In this document: positions 1-9,600 of the stretch, one piece after another
Position numbering within the stretch: the stretch's first letter is position 1
How the letters are laid out: each line of letters opens with the position of its first letter
From: Symbiodinium natans
Taxonomy: Eukaryota; Sar; Dinophyceae; Suessiales; Symbiodiniaceae
Direction: 5' to 3'
NCBI GenBank assembly: GCA_905221605.1
Contig: CAJNDS010000699.1
Location: forward strand, 1 to 64,000
DNA length: 64,000 bases
Made by a program: the position numbers and the translations under genes
Notes under the pieces: model-generated
Database searches by the model: none
Told to the model about the DNA's origin: nothing
What the model saw: the letters and a program-made list of their open reading frames with translations, nothing else

Positions 1-190
1 GTGTGTGTGTGTGTCTGTGTGTGTCTGTGTGTGTTTGTCTGTGTGTGTGTGTGTCTGTGTGTGTGTGTGTGTCTGTGTGTGTCTGTTTGTGTCTGTGTGT
101 GTCTGTGTGTCTGTGTTTGTGTGTGTGTGTGTCTGTGTGTCTGTGTGTGTGTGTGTGTGTCTGTGTGTGTCTTGTTTCTGTGTCTGTGTT
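1..190. repeat. (GT)n microsatellite with GTCT interruptions
   Basis: Almost pure GT dinucleotides broken by single C substitutions. Cys/Val open frames here are translation artefacts. Confidence 0.97.
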
Positions 191-262
191 ATCTGGTGGG
201 TGGGTGTGAGTGTAGGGGAAAAGAAAGAGCAGGCGGGAGAGGGAAGGGATAGGGGGAGAAGT

Positions 263-299
<37 letters not shown>

Positions 300-306
300 G
301 AGGGAG

Positions 307-349
<43 letters not shown>
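263..349. repeat. (GA)n microsatellite
   Basis: GA repeat with a few GGGAGA and GCGA interruptions, separated from the GT tract by about 70 bp of purine-rich sequence. Confidence 0.97.
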
Positions 350-351
<2 letters not shown>

Positions 352-437
352 ACACTCAGCCTTCCATTGTTTCTCACCCTCTTACTGCCTCTCTTTATCT
401 TCTTTATCTTGGTGATGCACGCATTTGTGGGGCTCGG

Positions 438-481
438 GTTGGGCTGGGGCTGGGGCTGGGGCTGGGGCTGGGGCTGGGGAT
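438..481. repeat. (GGGGCT)n hexamer repeat
   Basis: Seven near-perfect GGGGCT units followed by a short GGGGTT-like tail. Confidence 0.9.
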
Positions 482-513
482 ACGGCTGGATTTGGGGTTG
501 GGGTGGGAGAAGC

Positions 514-771
514 CTTCAGACGCGGGTCGCGGTTTGGGATGCCGTGGCAGCATCCCTCTTTCGAGAGGGGGGCTGACTGTCCCGGAACGTGTTTTTGTTT
601 CCCCGAAAACAAAAACACGAGCCATAGTCGGGAGAGCCGTCTGGGATACCGGTAGATTCTATTGAGGCTTGAAAAGGCTTGAAACAAAGCGTTAAGGCAC
701 AGGCTTCAGAAACGATTTTTAGGGGAAGGGGGCCTTTTGAACATGAGAAAGGGGGGGAAAGGAGAGGAGCA
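514..771. repeat. Direct duplication, copy A
   Basis: About 258 bp repeated at 1074-1313. Shared blocks include the reads around GGTTTGGGATGCCG, CATCCCTCTTTCGAGAGG, CATAGTCGGGAGAGCC and CCTTTTGAACATGAGA, in the same order and spacing with scattered substitutions and small indels. The unit contains a strong hairpin at 588-619. No function is recognised. Confidence 0.9.
588..619. other. Perfect 13-bp hairpin inside copy A
   Basis: Arms CGTGTTTTTGTTT (588-600) and AAACAAAAACACG (607-619) with a 6-nt loop. The homologous hairpin in copy B is 1144-1155 with 1162-1173; there a T faces a G, which still pairs as a wobble in one strand's RNA. Confidence 0.85.
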
Positions 772-924
772 GGGATACCATTGGCAGGTGTTTTTCGGGT
801 GCAGCCCTGAAAACGATTGATACTGAGGATTGATACTGAGGAGCTCTTATTGTCTGCAGGATTGCCCGTTGCTTGGTTACAGTAGGTTCTGGGTTGCTTT
901 CGTAAATTCGTCGTTGGTCTGATG

Positions 925-1070
925 CTTGTGTTGTTGGGTTGCTGGAGGCTGTTGGGCTGCTGGGGGCTGTTGGGGGCTGTTGGCTGCTTGGCTGGGAGGT
1001 GGGGGATGAGGGCTGGGGGCATCTGGGGGCATCCTGGGGGGGCTGGGGGGGTTGGGGGTTGGGGTTACTT
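925..1070. repeat. G-rich degenerate CTGTTGGG minisatellite
   Basis: Degenerate units of CTGTTGGG and CTGGGGG fill the space between the two copies of the 250-bp duplication. Confidence 0.65.
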
Positions 1071-1073
1071 TTC

Positions 1074-1313
1074 TTCTCAGACAGGGCCGCGGTTTGGGAC
1101 GCCGCGGCAGCATCCCTCTTTCGAGAGGGGAACTAAACCGGAACGTGTTTTGTTTTCCCGGAAACAAAGCACGGGCCATAGTCGGGCGAGCCGTCTGGGA
1201 TTACCGGCAGTCTTTATAAGGCTTCAAAAAGGCTTCAAAGAAAATGTTAAGGCACTGGCTTCAGAAACGATTTTAGGGAAAGGGCCTTTTGAACATGAGA
1301 CAGGAGAGGAGCA
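1074..1313. repeat. Direct duplication, copy B
   Basis: Second copy of the unit at 514-771, displaced by about 560 bp. It retains the hairpin (1144-1173) and the same terminal block AGGAGAGGAGCA. Confidence 0.9.
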
Positions 1314-1431
1314 CTGGTTTTGTGAGAGGCCCTTTGTGGCTCCGAATCTTATGTTGTCTTTTGACAAAATCTGGCGTTGTGGGAGGTCCCTGGTGCTTTG
1401 CATTTTTGTCGCCTTTTGGCAACATCTGGCT

Positions 1432-2046
1432 TCTTGGAGGCTGTTGGCCCCTCTTAGAGGGGGTCTTGGCGGCTATGTTGGCCCCTAGTTGAAGGATCTT
1501 GGAGGCTATGTTGGCCCCTCTTAGGGTCTTGGAGGCTGTGTTAGAGGCAATGTTTGCCCCTCTTAGAGGGCCCTTCAGGCTATGTTGGTCCCTCTTAGAG
1601 GGTCTTGGAGGCTATGTTGGCCACGCTTAGAGGGTTTTTGCCTTTGCTCTTCTGAGAGGGTTTTGGAGGCTATGTTGACCTCGTTTAGGGGGTCTTGGAG
1701 GCTATGTTGGTCTCTCTTAAAGGGTCTTGGAGGCTATTTGGAGGCTTTGTTGGTGCCCTTATTAGAGAGTCTTGGGGGCTACGTTGGCCTCTAGCTGGAG
1801 GGTCTTGGAGGCTATGCTGGTCTCTAGTTAGAGGGTCTTGACGGCTATGTTGGCCCATCTTGGGGGGTCTTGGAGGCTATGTTGGTCCCTTTTGAAGGTC
1901 TTGGAGGCTATGTTGGCCCCTCTTGGAGGGTCTTGGAGGCTACGTTGGCCCCTTTAGAGGGTCTTGGAGGCTAGGTTAGAGGCAATGTTTGCCCCTCTTA
2001 GAGGGCCCTTGAGGCTATGTTGGTCCCTCTTAGAGGGTCTTGGAGG
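1432..2046. repeat. 32-bp minisatellite
   Basis: Roughly 18 degenerate copies of a unit built from GGTCTTGGAGGCTATG and TTGGCCCCTCTTAGA. Unit length varies by a few bases and some copies have GAGGCAATGTTTGCCCC in place of the middle part. It ends directly at a CCCTAAA array. Confidence 0.93.
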
Positions 2047-2129
2047 ACCCTAAACCCTAAACCCTAAACCCTAAACCCTAAACCCCTAAACCCCTAAACC
2101 CTAAACCCTAAACCCTAAACCCTAACCCT
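2047..2129 (-). repeat. Telomere-like CCCTAAA array
   Basis: About 11 heptamers, some with an extra C. The right end runs into the AG that precedes the candidate exon at 2133. Confidence 0.97.
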
Positions 2130-2132
2130 CAG

Positions 2133-2176
2133 GCCCCGAAGGCGATTGCCACCAAAACGACCACATCGCAGCCGAG
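2133..2176 (+). CDS. Candidate internal exon, unknown protein
   Basis: A 44-nt piece preceded by CCCTCAG and followed by GTGGCTTAGG, placed between a CCCTAAA array and a TTTAGGG array. In phase 0 it reads APKAIATKTTTSQP plus two bases. It is too short to assign a family. Support comes from its position between opposed arrays, the splice-type borders and the absence of stops. Confidence 0.4.
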
Positions 2177-2206
2177 GTGGCTTAGGGAGTTTGGGGCGCC
2201 TGGTTT

Positions 2207-2278
2207 CTTAGGGTTTAGGGTTTAGGGTTTAGGGTTTAGGGAATTTGTGTTTAGGGTTTAGGGAAATTGCGTTTAGGG
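2207..2278 (+). repeat. Telomere-like TTTAGGG array
   Basis: About eight heptamers with interruptions GAATTTGTG and AAATTGCG. Confidence 0.95.
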
Positions 2279-3297
2279 AATATAAGGGGTATTTAGGGGG
2301 TACCCTCCTGGCCCATTCTTGTGGACGTAACCAATCTTAAAGGGTTTGCGAACGCTTCATTAAAGGTTTAGGGATTGAGGGGTTTGGAGTGCAGGGTTTA
2401 CCGTTTGTTAGTACCATGGCGCTTCCCGACATGGTATGCATGTAAGTGAGTGGTCCTTTTGGGCGTACGAAACCTTTCACGTTTACACTACATGCTACAC
2501 CAAGCTTACAATCTGAAAGCCTCAGCACACACTGAACATGAAACCCCATGCGCGTTAAACCCCGTGCATGAAAGTCGTTCACCTTCTTTGCTCACTAAGT
2601 CCGAAGACAACAAACCTTCGATTTAAGCCCTGCTGCAAGCAAAGACCCTAAACCCTCAAACGGCCCTGGAACTCATTTAGGGCCTAAGAACCCTGAAGCC
2701 CTTGACACAAAGTTTTTCTTGATCCCCGGATCTGTCCTCGACCTGACACCCTAGACCCTGCTTGGAGAGGTTCGCCGGTAGTTCTAGTTGCCAAACTTTT
2801 CGCCCTACTTCCAAGAACCTCCCAAAACCTAAACCTCTCTCTTCCTTAATGTACTTAGTGGCCCAAGTCAGGCAAATCTGCCTAAGTCGTCGTCGGCCAA
2901 TGCGAATTTGCCGAAGTTTTGAACGCTACGCGACCCGTCTCGGCCCGATACCGCTCAAACGTGGGAGTGGTAAAACAAGCAAGCAAGGTCAACTGGATGG
3001 TTGGGGGGGGGTGGGAGGGGTGGCCAAGATGGCCCCTGGTCCTGATCCCATCCGCTCGCGGACACCTGTTGAGTCGTTGGGGGGGGGGGGGGGGGGGGTG
3101 GATTCCAGGCAACAAAAGAAAAAGATCACAAGTACGGGGGAGTCGTTGTTTTCGGTTTGGGTTTAGGGTTCGAGCTCCAAGGGTTAAGTCGATCAGGCTA
3201 GGGCTTAAGGCCGCAGGGTTTAGGGTTCCTTGTAGGGTTCCTGGATTTTAGGGGTTCAGGGTTCAAGCCTCAGGGTTTTGGGGGTAACCTTAAATTA
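2279..3297. other. No recognised gene
   Basis: Mixed-composition DNA with single heptamer-like words and two G homopolymers (near 3002 and 3079-3099). Open frames on both strands are short and not convincing. Confidence 0.5.
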
Positions 3298-3400
3298 AAC
3301 CCCAGACCCTAAACCCCAAACCCTAAACCTTAAACCCCATTCTTGGACTTGAGATGCTTGACCCTAAATCCTATGCCCTAAACCCTAAACCCTAAACCCG
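3298..3400 (-). repeat. Degenerate CCCTAAA array
   Basis: Two blocks (3298-3340 and 3361-3400) with variants CCTTAAA and CCCCAAA, leading into the AG before the next candidate exon. Confidence 0.9.
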
Positions 3401-3403
3401 AAG

Positions 3404-3478
3404 CGCTGCACAGCCCTGGAAGGCCGGAGGCTCCAACGCCCGCAGAACTGGCAGCCGAAGCTTGCGGGCCGCAATGAG
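3404..3478 (+). CDS. Candidate internal exon, basic peptide
   Basis: A 75-nt piece, exactly 25 codons, with CCCGAAG on the left and GAG|GTTTGC on the right. It reads RCTALEGRRLQRPQNW followed by QPKLAGRNE, without stops. A C-rich array lies upstream and a 90-bp TTTAGGG array downstream. The phase does not join the exon at 2133 directly. Family unknown. Confidence 0.5.
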
Positions 3479-3521
3479 GTTTGCCGAGACCTGTGAAGCA
3501 GGTTTTGTATTACTTTTATTG

Positions 3522-3615
3522 GCTTAGGGTGTAGGGTTTAGGGTTTAGGGTTTAGGGTTTAGGGTTTAGGGTTTAGGGTTTAGGGTTTAGGGTTTAGGGT
3601 TTAGGGTTTAGGGTG
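3522..3615 (+). repeat. Telomere-like TTTAGGG array
   Basis: About 12 nearly perfect heptamers. Confidence 0.98.
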
Positions 3616-3890
3616 GTGAGTGTATATAAGGTTCCTTTTTAGTTTTGGTGAGTGTATATACAAGGAACATAAACCCTACTTCATATAGCTTCTCTGAGCG
3701 TAGTTTCATGGGCCCTCATTATGGTCCCTAACCTCCTTTATCGGTGGGCCCAAGGGGGTACTCGTACCTTCTTAGGGGTCCTTCTTTATAGGGAGTCCTA
3801 CTAACTACTTGGGGATCTATACTAAGAGTCCCTTATCTTCGTCAACCTCCAATGGATGACCGGGAGTATTTACCAATTGCTTCAAGGCCA

Positions 3891-3970
3891 GGTTTAGGGG
3901 TTAAGGTTTACGGGTTTAAAGGGTTTAGGGGTTTAGAGGTTTAGGGGTTAAGGTTTAGGGATTAGGGTTT
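3891..3970 (+). repeat. Degenerate TTTAGGG array
   Basis: Heptamers mixed with GGGGTTTA, GGTTTACG and GGTTTAAAG variants. The preceding 275 bp (3616-3890) show a direct repeat of GGTGAGTGTATATA at 3613 and 3647 and nothing else recognisable. Confidence 0.85.
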
Positions 3971-4037
3971 GCAACGAAGCTGGGCAGCACAAGCTCTTTC
4001 CCGGCACGCTCACCCAAGCCTGGACGCAAAAGGCATT

Positions 4038-4086
4038 ACCCTAAACCCCAAACCCAAACGATTTAGGGGTTTATGGGTTTAGGGGT
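4038..4086. repeat. Head-to-head heptamer pair
   Basis: A short CCCTAAA block (4038-4055) is followed after a few bases by a GGGTTTA block (4060-4086), making a small inverted repeat of telomere-like sequence. Confidence 0.8.
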
Positions 4087-4240
4087 CTACGGCTCCGGGG
4101 TCTTCGGGCAGCAAAACATTGAAGGGTGCTTCAGGGCTTGAAGTGGAGTGACGGGTGCATGGTTGTCTAGGGTTCGGGGGGGGGCCGTTTTTGTTGCAAA
4201 GGCGTGGCTCGGCCATGTCCCCTTGCAAAGGTGTGGCTCG

Positions 4241-4585
4241 GCTCGGCTGCATCAAGGCAGACATGCCCTTCCAAACCCATCGTGCGATCATGGTGTTTGC
4301 AAATGGCGGGAAGGGAGGGGGGAGCTGCGTCCCCCCACCCAAACCCCCCAAGCACGCTTTCTTCTTGGACGTGCAGGCTCGCATCAAAGCACATGACTTC
4401 CAAACCAATCGCGCGAGCATTGTGTTTGCAAATGACGGGGGAGGAGGGGTTACTATTTCAAGCATTGTGTTTGCAAATGGGGGCGATCCCCCCCCTCCAA
4501 ACCTCCCCGTTTTTTAGGCTGTGCAGGCGTAATGCGTCAAGGCATGATTCCTCTCGAAACCCATAGCGCGAGCATTGGGGGGGGG
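4241..4585. repeat. Tandem repeat, period about 130-150 bp
   Basis: Three copies (4241-4310, 4371-4440, 4521-4585) share the order GCATCAA, CATG, CCAAACCxATCG and GCGCGAGCAT. The word ATTGTGTTTGCAAATG also recurs at 4459-4482. C and G homopolymers separate the copies. Confidence 0.8.
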
Positions 4586-4659
4586 GGGGTAAGATGGACA
4601 CTTAAAGGCTATGCTGCACGTGCGTGCCTTGTAAACAAATACTTTACAAAGGAAACGCC

Positions 4660-4697
4660 CGCAGAATAGACGCAACGCACCCGCAGAATAGACGCAA
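4660..4697. repeat. Direct repeat CGCAGAATAGACGCAA, two copies
   Basis: Exact 16-bp copies at 4660-4675 and 4682-4697. A third copy of 13 bp lies at 5295-5307, past the adjacent GC-rich minisatellite. Confidence 0.85.
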
Positions 4698-4721
4698 GCA
4701 CCCTGTCAGCGCACTGTGTCC

Positions 4722-4950
4722 TGGGCGGGGGCGCGGAGGGCGCGGAGGGCGCGGAGGGCGCGGAGGGCGCGGAGGGTGCGGAGGGCGCGGAGGGCGCGGA
4801 GGGGAGGGCGCGGAGGGCGCGGAGGGTGCGGAGGGTGCGAAAGGCGCGGAGGGTGCGGAGGGTGCGAAAGGCGCGGAGGGCAGGGCGCGGAGCGCGCGGA
4901 GGGCGCGGAGCGGGCGGAGGGTGCGGAGGGCGCGGAGCGGCGCGGCGGGG
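4722..4950. repeat. 9-bp GC-rich minisatellite (GGGCGCGGA)n
   Basis: About 24 units of GGGCGCGGA with GGGTGCGGA and AAAGGCGCG variants. Because the period is a multiple of three, every frame is open and gives Arg/Ala/Gly repeats; these are not taken as genes. Confidence 0.95.
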
Positions 4951-5397
4951 CGTCAAAGTTGCTGAGCGCTTCTGTCCGAAACTAGTAAATGCAGATCAAA
5001 GCACTCTAAAGAATTCGAGCAAACGATCCGTGCTCCCCCCCGAACCCCCGTCCGTCAACCTCCAGGCATGGTCCACGCCTCCCCACGCCACCCCTCTCCC
5101 AGCAGAACGTTCCGAACCCTCTCCCTTGACCGTGTCGTCTCCGCGGCCTCCCGTCAAAATGTTGACGGTCTCCTCTTCGTGGCGTCTTTTGCCAAAAAGC
5201 GATCCGACAGAACGCCTTCCGCGTTGAAGCGCCCAAAAAAGAACCCAAGAATAGAATTGGTTTTCGGGAAGAATCCAAGAAAACAAAGAGCACGCGCAGA
5301 ATAGACGTTAAGTGTCCAAGGCACGGGGGGGGGGGGGAGCGGGTGGCTGTCGCAACGCGTAGGCGTATGGACTCCGTCCAAGGGTTCCTCCTATATC
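4951..5397. other. No recognised gene
   Basis: Open on both strands between about 4996 and 5304, but no frame has a recognisable motif. A poly-G run is at 5325-5338. Confidence 0.4.
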
Positions 5398-5511
5398 TTG
5401 AGATGTTCCCCCTTCTACCAGTAGTCCTCCTAAGTAGGGATTATAGTATGGGGTTATTATTTGAAATCCCCATTAAGGACTTTTAGGAAAATAAAAAAAG
5501 CAACATCCCAA
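5398..5511. mobile_element. Family-1 inverted-repeat element (MITE-like), 114 bp
   Basis: Ends TTGAGATGTTCCCCCTTCT and the inverted counterpart finishing in AACATCCCAA. A second inverted block pairs CCTAAGTAGGGATT with AATCCCCATTAAGG. Flanks CCTATATC (5390-5397) and GTTATATC (5512-5519) agree at six of eight positions, as expected of an eroded target-site duplication. No coding capacity. Confidence 0.75.
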
Positions 5512-6294
5512 GTTATATCCTGTAAACTACCGACCCAATCATTGCAAACCAAAGAGCCGCATCCCAGGACAGCCCGCCCAAGGAGCGGAGAGGCGACTCA
5601 AAGAAACAGTCCTTTGCGCGATGTGTTCGGACAATCGTTTCACTTTAGGGTTTTTTGAAGGTGTTAAGGGGTTTTAGGGTTTAGGGATTTATAAGGGTTT
5701 TAGGGCTTAAGGATTTTTAGTGCTTTGGGTTTCGAGGAGGCTTTCTGGTGAGGGGCGTAAACCCCACACCCGAAAGGGCTTGCAAGTCTGCAATGCCCAT
5801 CGGCTTCCTTGGAGCTTATGCTTGAAGTGGGTTTGGTCTGTTTGGTCTAGCTTAAGGAGGCTCAAGACTTTGGGGGTAGGGTTTAGGGTTAGGGTTTGGA
5901 GTTCAGTGTTTGAAGTTCAATCCATGACGATGTGACCGGCAGTGCCGTCAGCTTTTTTTCCAGCCACAGTAAGAGGCTTTCGAGGCGTAATATTGCGGTG
6001 GCTGCTCAGAAGCATTGCCGTTCCTGCGACGCGTCTCAAACTCATCACGTACAGGCCTGTTCTTGGTCATCACATACGTAACAGCTCCGGGCGCGCGCGG
6101 CTATGGCACGTGTCGGCCTAGCGAGTTGAGAGCATCATGGCACAGCGTCACGAAAGCGGCACTTACCCAGAACGTTTCACTTGCATGCGCCATCCCCCCT
6201 ACCCAAGAAATGGCTGACATGACTGATCGGAAGATTGGTGCAGACACACAAAACAGAATTAAGAACCTCAGTCAAACTACTTTGGCCCCTCCTA
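5512..6294. other. No recognised gene; degenerate heptamers
   Basis: Degenerate TTTAGGG words at 5643-5712 and 5876-5901. No convincing coding piece. Confidence 0.5.
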
Positions 6295-6324
6295 TCTCTA
6301 AACCCTAAACCCGAAAACCCTAAA
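6295..6324 (-). repeat. Short CCCTAAA array
   Basis: Four degenerate heptamers immediately left of a candidate exon. Confidence 0.85.
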
Positions 6325-6325
6325 G

Positions 6326-6408
6326 GGTCTTTCTTGGATCCATTGGGCCTCAAGCTGTTAGAATCGACGATGGGTTCCGGGAGTGATGAGCGTAGGAGCT
6401 TAGAGAAT
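6326..6408 (+). CDS. Candidate internal exon, unknown protein
   Basis: An 83-nt piece with ACCCTAAAG on the left and GAGAAT|GTTAGA on the right. In phase 1 (two bases, then codons) it reads SFLDPLGLKLLESTMGSGSD and then ERRSLEN, with no stop. It follows a CCCTAAA array; a TTTAGGG array is 180 bp downstream. A second frame stays open for only part of the length. Family unknown. Confidence 0.45.
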
Positions 6409-6412
6409 GTTA

Positions 6413-6452
6413 GATATACATACGTATATATATATATATACATACGTATATA
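6413..6452. repeat. TA-rich microsatellite
   Basis: ATACATACGTATATA repeats. Confidence 0.9.
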
Positions 6453-6588
6453 AACACCCCAATGCCTCTTCGAATTACATCAGCCCCTTGCTTAAGATTC
6501 ATCCAGGAGGTGGACCTTTTGCCCAAAGGCTCAAGTAGGACAGGCTGTAGCCATGAGCCCATGCTGCTCAATCATGGATGGTGAGTTG

Positions 6589-6664
6589 GTTTAGGGTTTA
6601 GGGTTTAGGGTTTAGGGTTTAGGGTTTAGGGTTTAGGGTTTAGGGTTTAGGGTTTAGGGTTTAC
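6589..6664 (+). repeat. Telomere-like TTTAGGG array
   Basis: About 11 clean heptamers. Confidence 0.98.
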
Positions 6665-6742
6665 AATGCAACCCTGTAACTGGCCTGACCCAACTCTGCC
6701 AGCTTTGTTCTACTCCTACCTCAATACCACAGAGTCACGAAA

Positions 6743-6858
6743 GCACGCACACACACACACACACACTCGCTCTCTCTCACACTCTCACTGCACTCACGCA
6801 CTCACTCATTCACTCACTCACTCACACTCTCTCTCTCTCTCTCTTTCTCTCCCTCCCT

Positions 6859-6941
<83 letters not shown>

Positions 6942-6967
6942 CTCTCTCTGTCTCTGTCTCTTCAGGG
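6743..6967. repeat. (CA)n then (CT)n compound microsatellite
   Basis: ACAC repeats pass into CTCACT and then long CT tracts with TCC interruptions. Confidence 0.95.
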
Positions 6968-7853
6968 ATAGTGTAGGCTTTGGAAACCCTGAAGGGAAAA
7001 ACCTGCCTTGGCCAAACTCCAGGGTTTAAGGTTTCGGGTTTGGCAAGCTTTTTAACGGGCCCGGAGGGTTATGTCCGGCCTGGAACGCATGCTCACCCAC
7101 AAGATTGACTTTGTAGCCCAGTGGTACCCTTTACCCTTTTTTTGCTCTGGGTTCCCTTGTAACGGGACCAACCAACAAAAGGGTGCCATTATTATAATAT
7201 GGTTACTTTGCTACCAAGATCGAGAGATCACCAAGACGTGTTGGTCTAGAGGGGATGGGCAACACATGCAACGCGTTCATGCACAGCCAAAGCTGCAGAT
7301 CCGCACCCTGCTTCCGCCGTGAGAGGCGTTCGCAGTTCTGTCAGCAGCCAGCAACAACTGCTGCAAGAAATACCCTCTTCCCGTCAGGGAAGCGTGTACA
7401 GCCTGTACAGCTCAAGCATGTCTTGATTGTCGAAGCTCGGCCCCCGTGCGCCTTTGCGCGCCCTCCGTTGCTAGCTCGCCTGGCATTCTGCTATGGATTC
7501 TCTACGGGAGACTATGAAGTCAAAACATGACACATGTCTGCACATGGAAATGGCGACGAGCTGGCAACAAGTCGAATCTCGCATCTCGATGTCACTTTGA
7601 ACATGTGCAAGGCGCTTGAGCTTGTCTTGACTCGCCGGCCATGCTGCTAACGTGGCTGCCGGAGCCTAGACTGGCCCAGACCCAAAGAAATCCGTGCTTC
7701 CATCCTCCCAACTGCGAAGGCGATGCCTGATGAGCTTTGAAGCATCTACGAATCACTAGAGCCTTTTTGTGACACATCAATAGGTCATACCCGGACCCCG
7801 GTGCTTGCATGGCGTCCTCCGGGGGTTTTGCAGTTCCGAAGTTCCGATCTTCA
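6968..7853. other. No recognised gene
   Basis: A frame opening with ATG at 7071 begins MSGLERMLTHKIDFVAQW and runs to 7322, but lacks any motif. Two overlapping frames follow to 7530. The stretch is noted only as weakly coding-like. Confidence 0.35.
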
Positions 7854-7861
7854 ACTAGCAC

Positions 7862-7936
7862 TTGGGGTGTTCTCCCTTATACTAGCATTCCTAATCGGAT
7901 AAGAACAGGGGGTACAATGACGGGGGAACATCCCAA
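7862..7936. mobile_element. Family-1 inverted-repeat element, 75 bp, with target duplication
   Basis: Left end TTGGGGTGTTCTCCC, right end GGGGGAACATCCCAA. The flanks are ACTAGCAC (7854-7861) and ACTAGAAC (7937-7944), an 8-bp duplication with one mismatch. This is the shortest and best delimited family-1 copy. Confidence 0.82.
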
Positions 7937-7944
7937 ACTAGAAC

Positions 7945-9005
7945 CTTCACTGCCTTCGCAGCCCGGTTTTACGTGTCTTCCTTGTGGTTCTGTCTTTGTA
8001 GATCTGCCCGAATCCACAGCTCTGTGACTGCTGTGTGACTGGACCGCGTGGGCACAGCAGTACCGGTTATGATTTAGGGCTTAGGGCTTAGGGCTTAGGT
8101 TTTAGGGTGCAAATCTGCCATCGCTGCCGTGTACATGCAAGGCTCCAGATCGTTCGCAGCTTTACAACTCGGACGGCTGCCGGATGTCCCACGAAACACG
8201 GCAGCCGTTTCAGGCGAACCTTGCATTGCTGCCCCACAACAGGGGGCCAGACCTCAGACACAAGATTTGCAATAAAGCGAGAGAAAAGGCAGCCCAGGAG
8301 GGTGTAGGAACTCAAAGCCCTGACTCCGCAAACGAATGTTTAGGGTTTAGGGTTTAGGGTTTAGGGTTTAGGGTGACTGCATTTAGACGAACTGTTGCCG
8401 GTTGAGGCAGGGATTAGGGTTTGCATGGCGTTAGGGTTTTTACAGTTTTCGGGCTTAGGGCGATCAGCCAGCACACCTCCAAACCTCGCTAGTTACTTAC
8501 GAAGCAGATGATAGGGAACGGAAAGGGACGTGCGAGTGCCTCTAAATGAGGGACCCGAAACCCTCAACACCTCAGAAGGGAACCCCAAGAGGAGCCAAAC
8601 CCTAAAATCCTGGACCCCGAGCTGATGTTTCAAAGGTTCAGGTGTTTTTTTTTGGTAATGCGAGCCGGGGGACATGAGGGAAAATGACGACTGTATGGAG
8701 GTGTGTGTCGGTGCGTGGGTGCGTGCGCGGGTGAGAGTGTGTGCTGGTGGGTGGGGGTGGGTGCGTGTGGGTGCATGGATGGCATCAGGCATCCCAGGAA
8801 AACCTGTGCGAGAAGCTGTTCCGGGCTTTCGTCGGCTCTACGAGCGCAACGACTGCAGGCGAACATGACGCAGGAGCCGTTGTTGACGAGATCGCCAGAC
8901 CGGCTGTGATAGGTCGGGGTTCCCCACCTACCATCCCTTATAATCTCTGTAGCGCTGCAAACCAGAAGCTACCTCCAAGATACCCAAATCCGAGTTCAAC
9001 CGAAG
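7945..9005. other. No recognised gene; several G-rich arrays
   Basis: TTTAGGG-type arrays at 8072-8108 (GGGCTTA variant) and 8338-8374, and a GT-rich stretch of GTGCGTGG and GGTGGGTG words at 8698-8785. The interval 8107-8307 is open on both strands without a motif. Confidence 0.45.
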
Positions 9006-9088
9006 CCCTAAACCCTAAACCCTAAACCCTAAACCCTAAACCCTAAACCCTAAACCCTAAACCCTAAACCCTAAACCCTAAACCCTAA
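9006..9088 (-). repeat. Telomere-like CCCTAAA array
   Basis: Twelve near-perfect heptamers ending in an A12 run. Confidence 0.98.
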
Positions 9089-9105
9089 AAAAAAAAAACA
9101 CCGAG

Positions 9106-9192
9106 GCTCGCACACATCTACTTGGAGAAGTCTGACATGACGAGTGAGGCAGCCTCACGCTGGGAGCCCCGGATTCCTAGGGCTTCTGAGGG
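9106..9192 (+). CDS. Candidate internal exon, unknown protein
   Basis: An 87-nt piece between opposed arrays, bounded by CACCGAG and GG|GTTTTCGG. After one base it reads LAHIYLEKSDMTSEAAS and then RWEPRIPRASE with no stop. Length, splice-type borders and residue mix are exon-like. No family recognised; the right border could also lie at a later GT. Confidence 0.5.
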
Positions 9193-9203
9193 GTTTTCGG
9201 TTG

Positions 9204-9290
9204 GGGTTTAGGGTTTAGGGTTTAGGGTTTAGGGTTTAGGGTTTAGGGTTTAGGGTTTAGGGCTTAGGGTTTAGGGCTTAGGGTTTAGGG
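9204..9290 (+). repeat. Telomere-like TTTAGGG array
   Basis: Twelve heptamers with two GGGCTTA variants; interrupted on the right by a family-1 element. Confidence 0.97.
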
Positions 9291-9493
9291 TTGGGATGTT
9301 CTCCCCTTCTACTAGCAGTCCTTAATGGGGATTCGAGTAGGCGACATCCCCCTTGAAAACTATTTTTTGTTCATGCAAAACGCAAGAGGATATTAAAAAT
9401 ATTGGTATTTCCATTAAGGTTCTAAGGGGAGTAGCGTAGGGGGTACTCGAATCCCTACTAAGGGCTGTTACAAAAAACGGGGTGATATTCCAA
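9291..9493. mobile_element. Family-1 inverted-repeat element, 203 bp
   Basis: The left end TTGGGATGTTCTCCCC continues through TAGCAGTCCTTAATGG and GATTCGAGTA. The right end is its inverted counterpart, from TACTCGAATCCC to TGATATTCCAA, so the arms are about 50 bp. Flanks GTTTAGG (9283-9289) and GTTTAAG (9495-9501) suggest insertion within or beside a heptamer array. The interior (AT-rich, 9360-9420) has no open frame. Confidence 0.82.
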
Positions 9494-9547
9494 CGTTTAA
9501 GCTTGCCGGCGCCGCCCTCAGCCGATGCTTCAGCAAAGGGTTCATAG

Positions 9548-9565
9548 GGTTTAGGGTTTAGGGTT

Positions 9566-9599
<34 letters not shown>
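9548..9599. repeat. TTTAGGG words followed by a 32-bp poly-G tract
   Basis: Two heptamers run into the longest G homopolymer of the window (9568-9599). Confidence 0.95.

Positions 9600-9600
<1 letters not shown>

Noticed and set aside
1-415. Long Cys/Val and Arg/Glu open frames at the window start
   Set aside because: They are translations of GT and GA microsatellites in all frames; no coding signal.
2047-2278. Window contains a chromosome end
   Set aside because: Arrays are short, occur in both orientations throughout the window and are followed by unique sequence on both sides.
4624-5227. Arg/Ala/Gly-rich open frames of 90-130 codons
   Set aside because: Produced by the 9-bp GGGCGCGGA minisatellite, which keeps every frame open.
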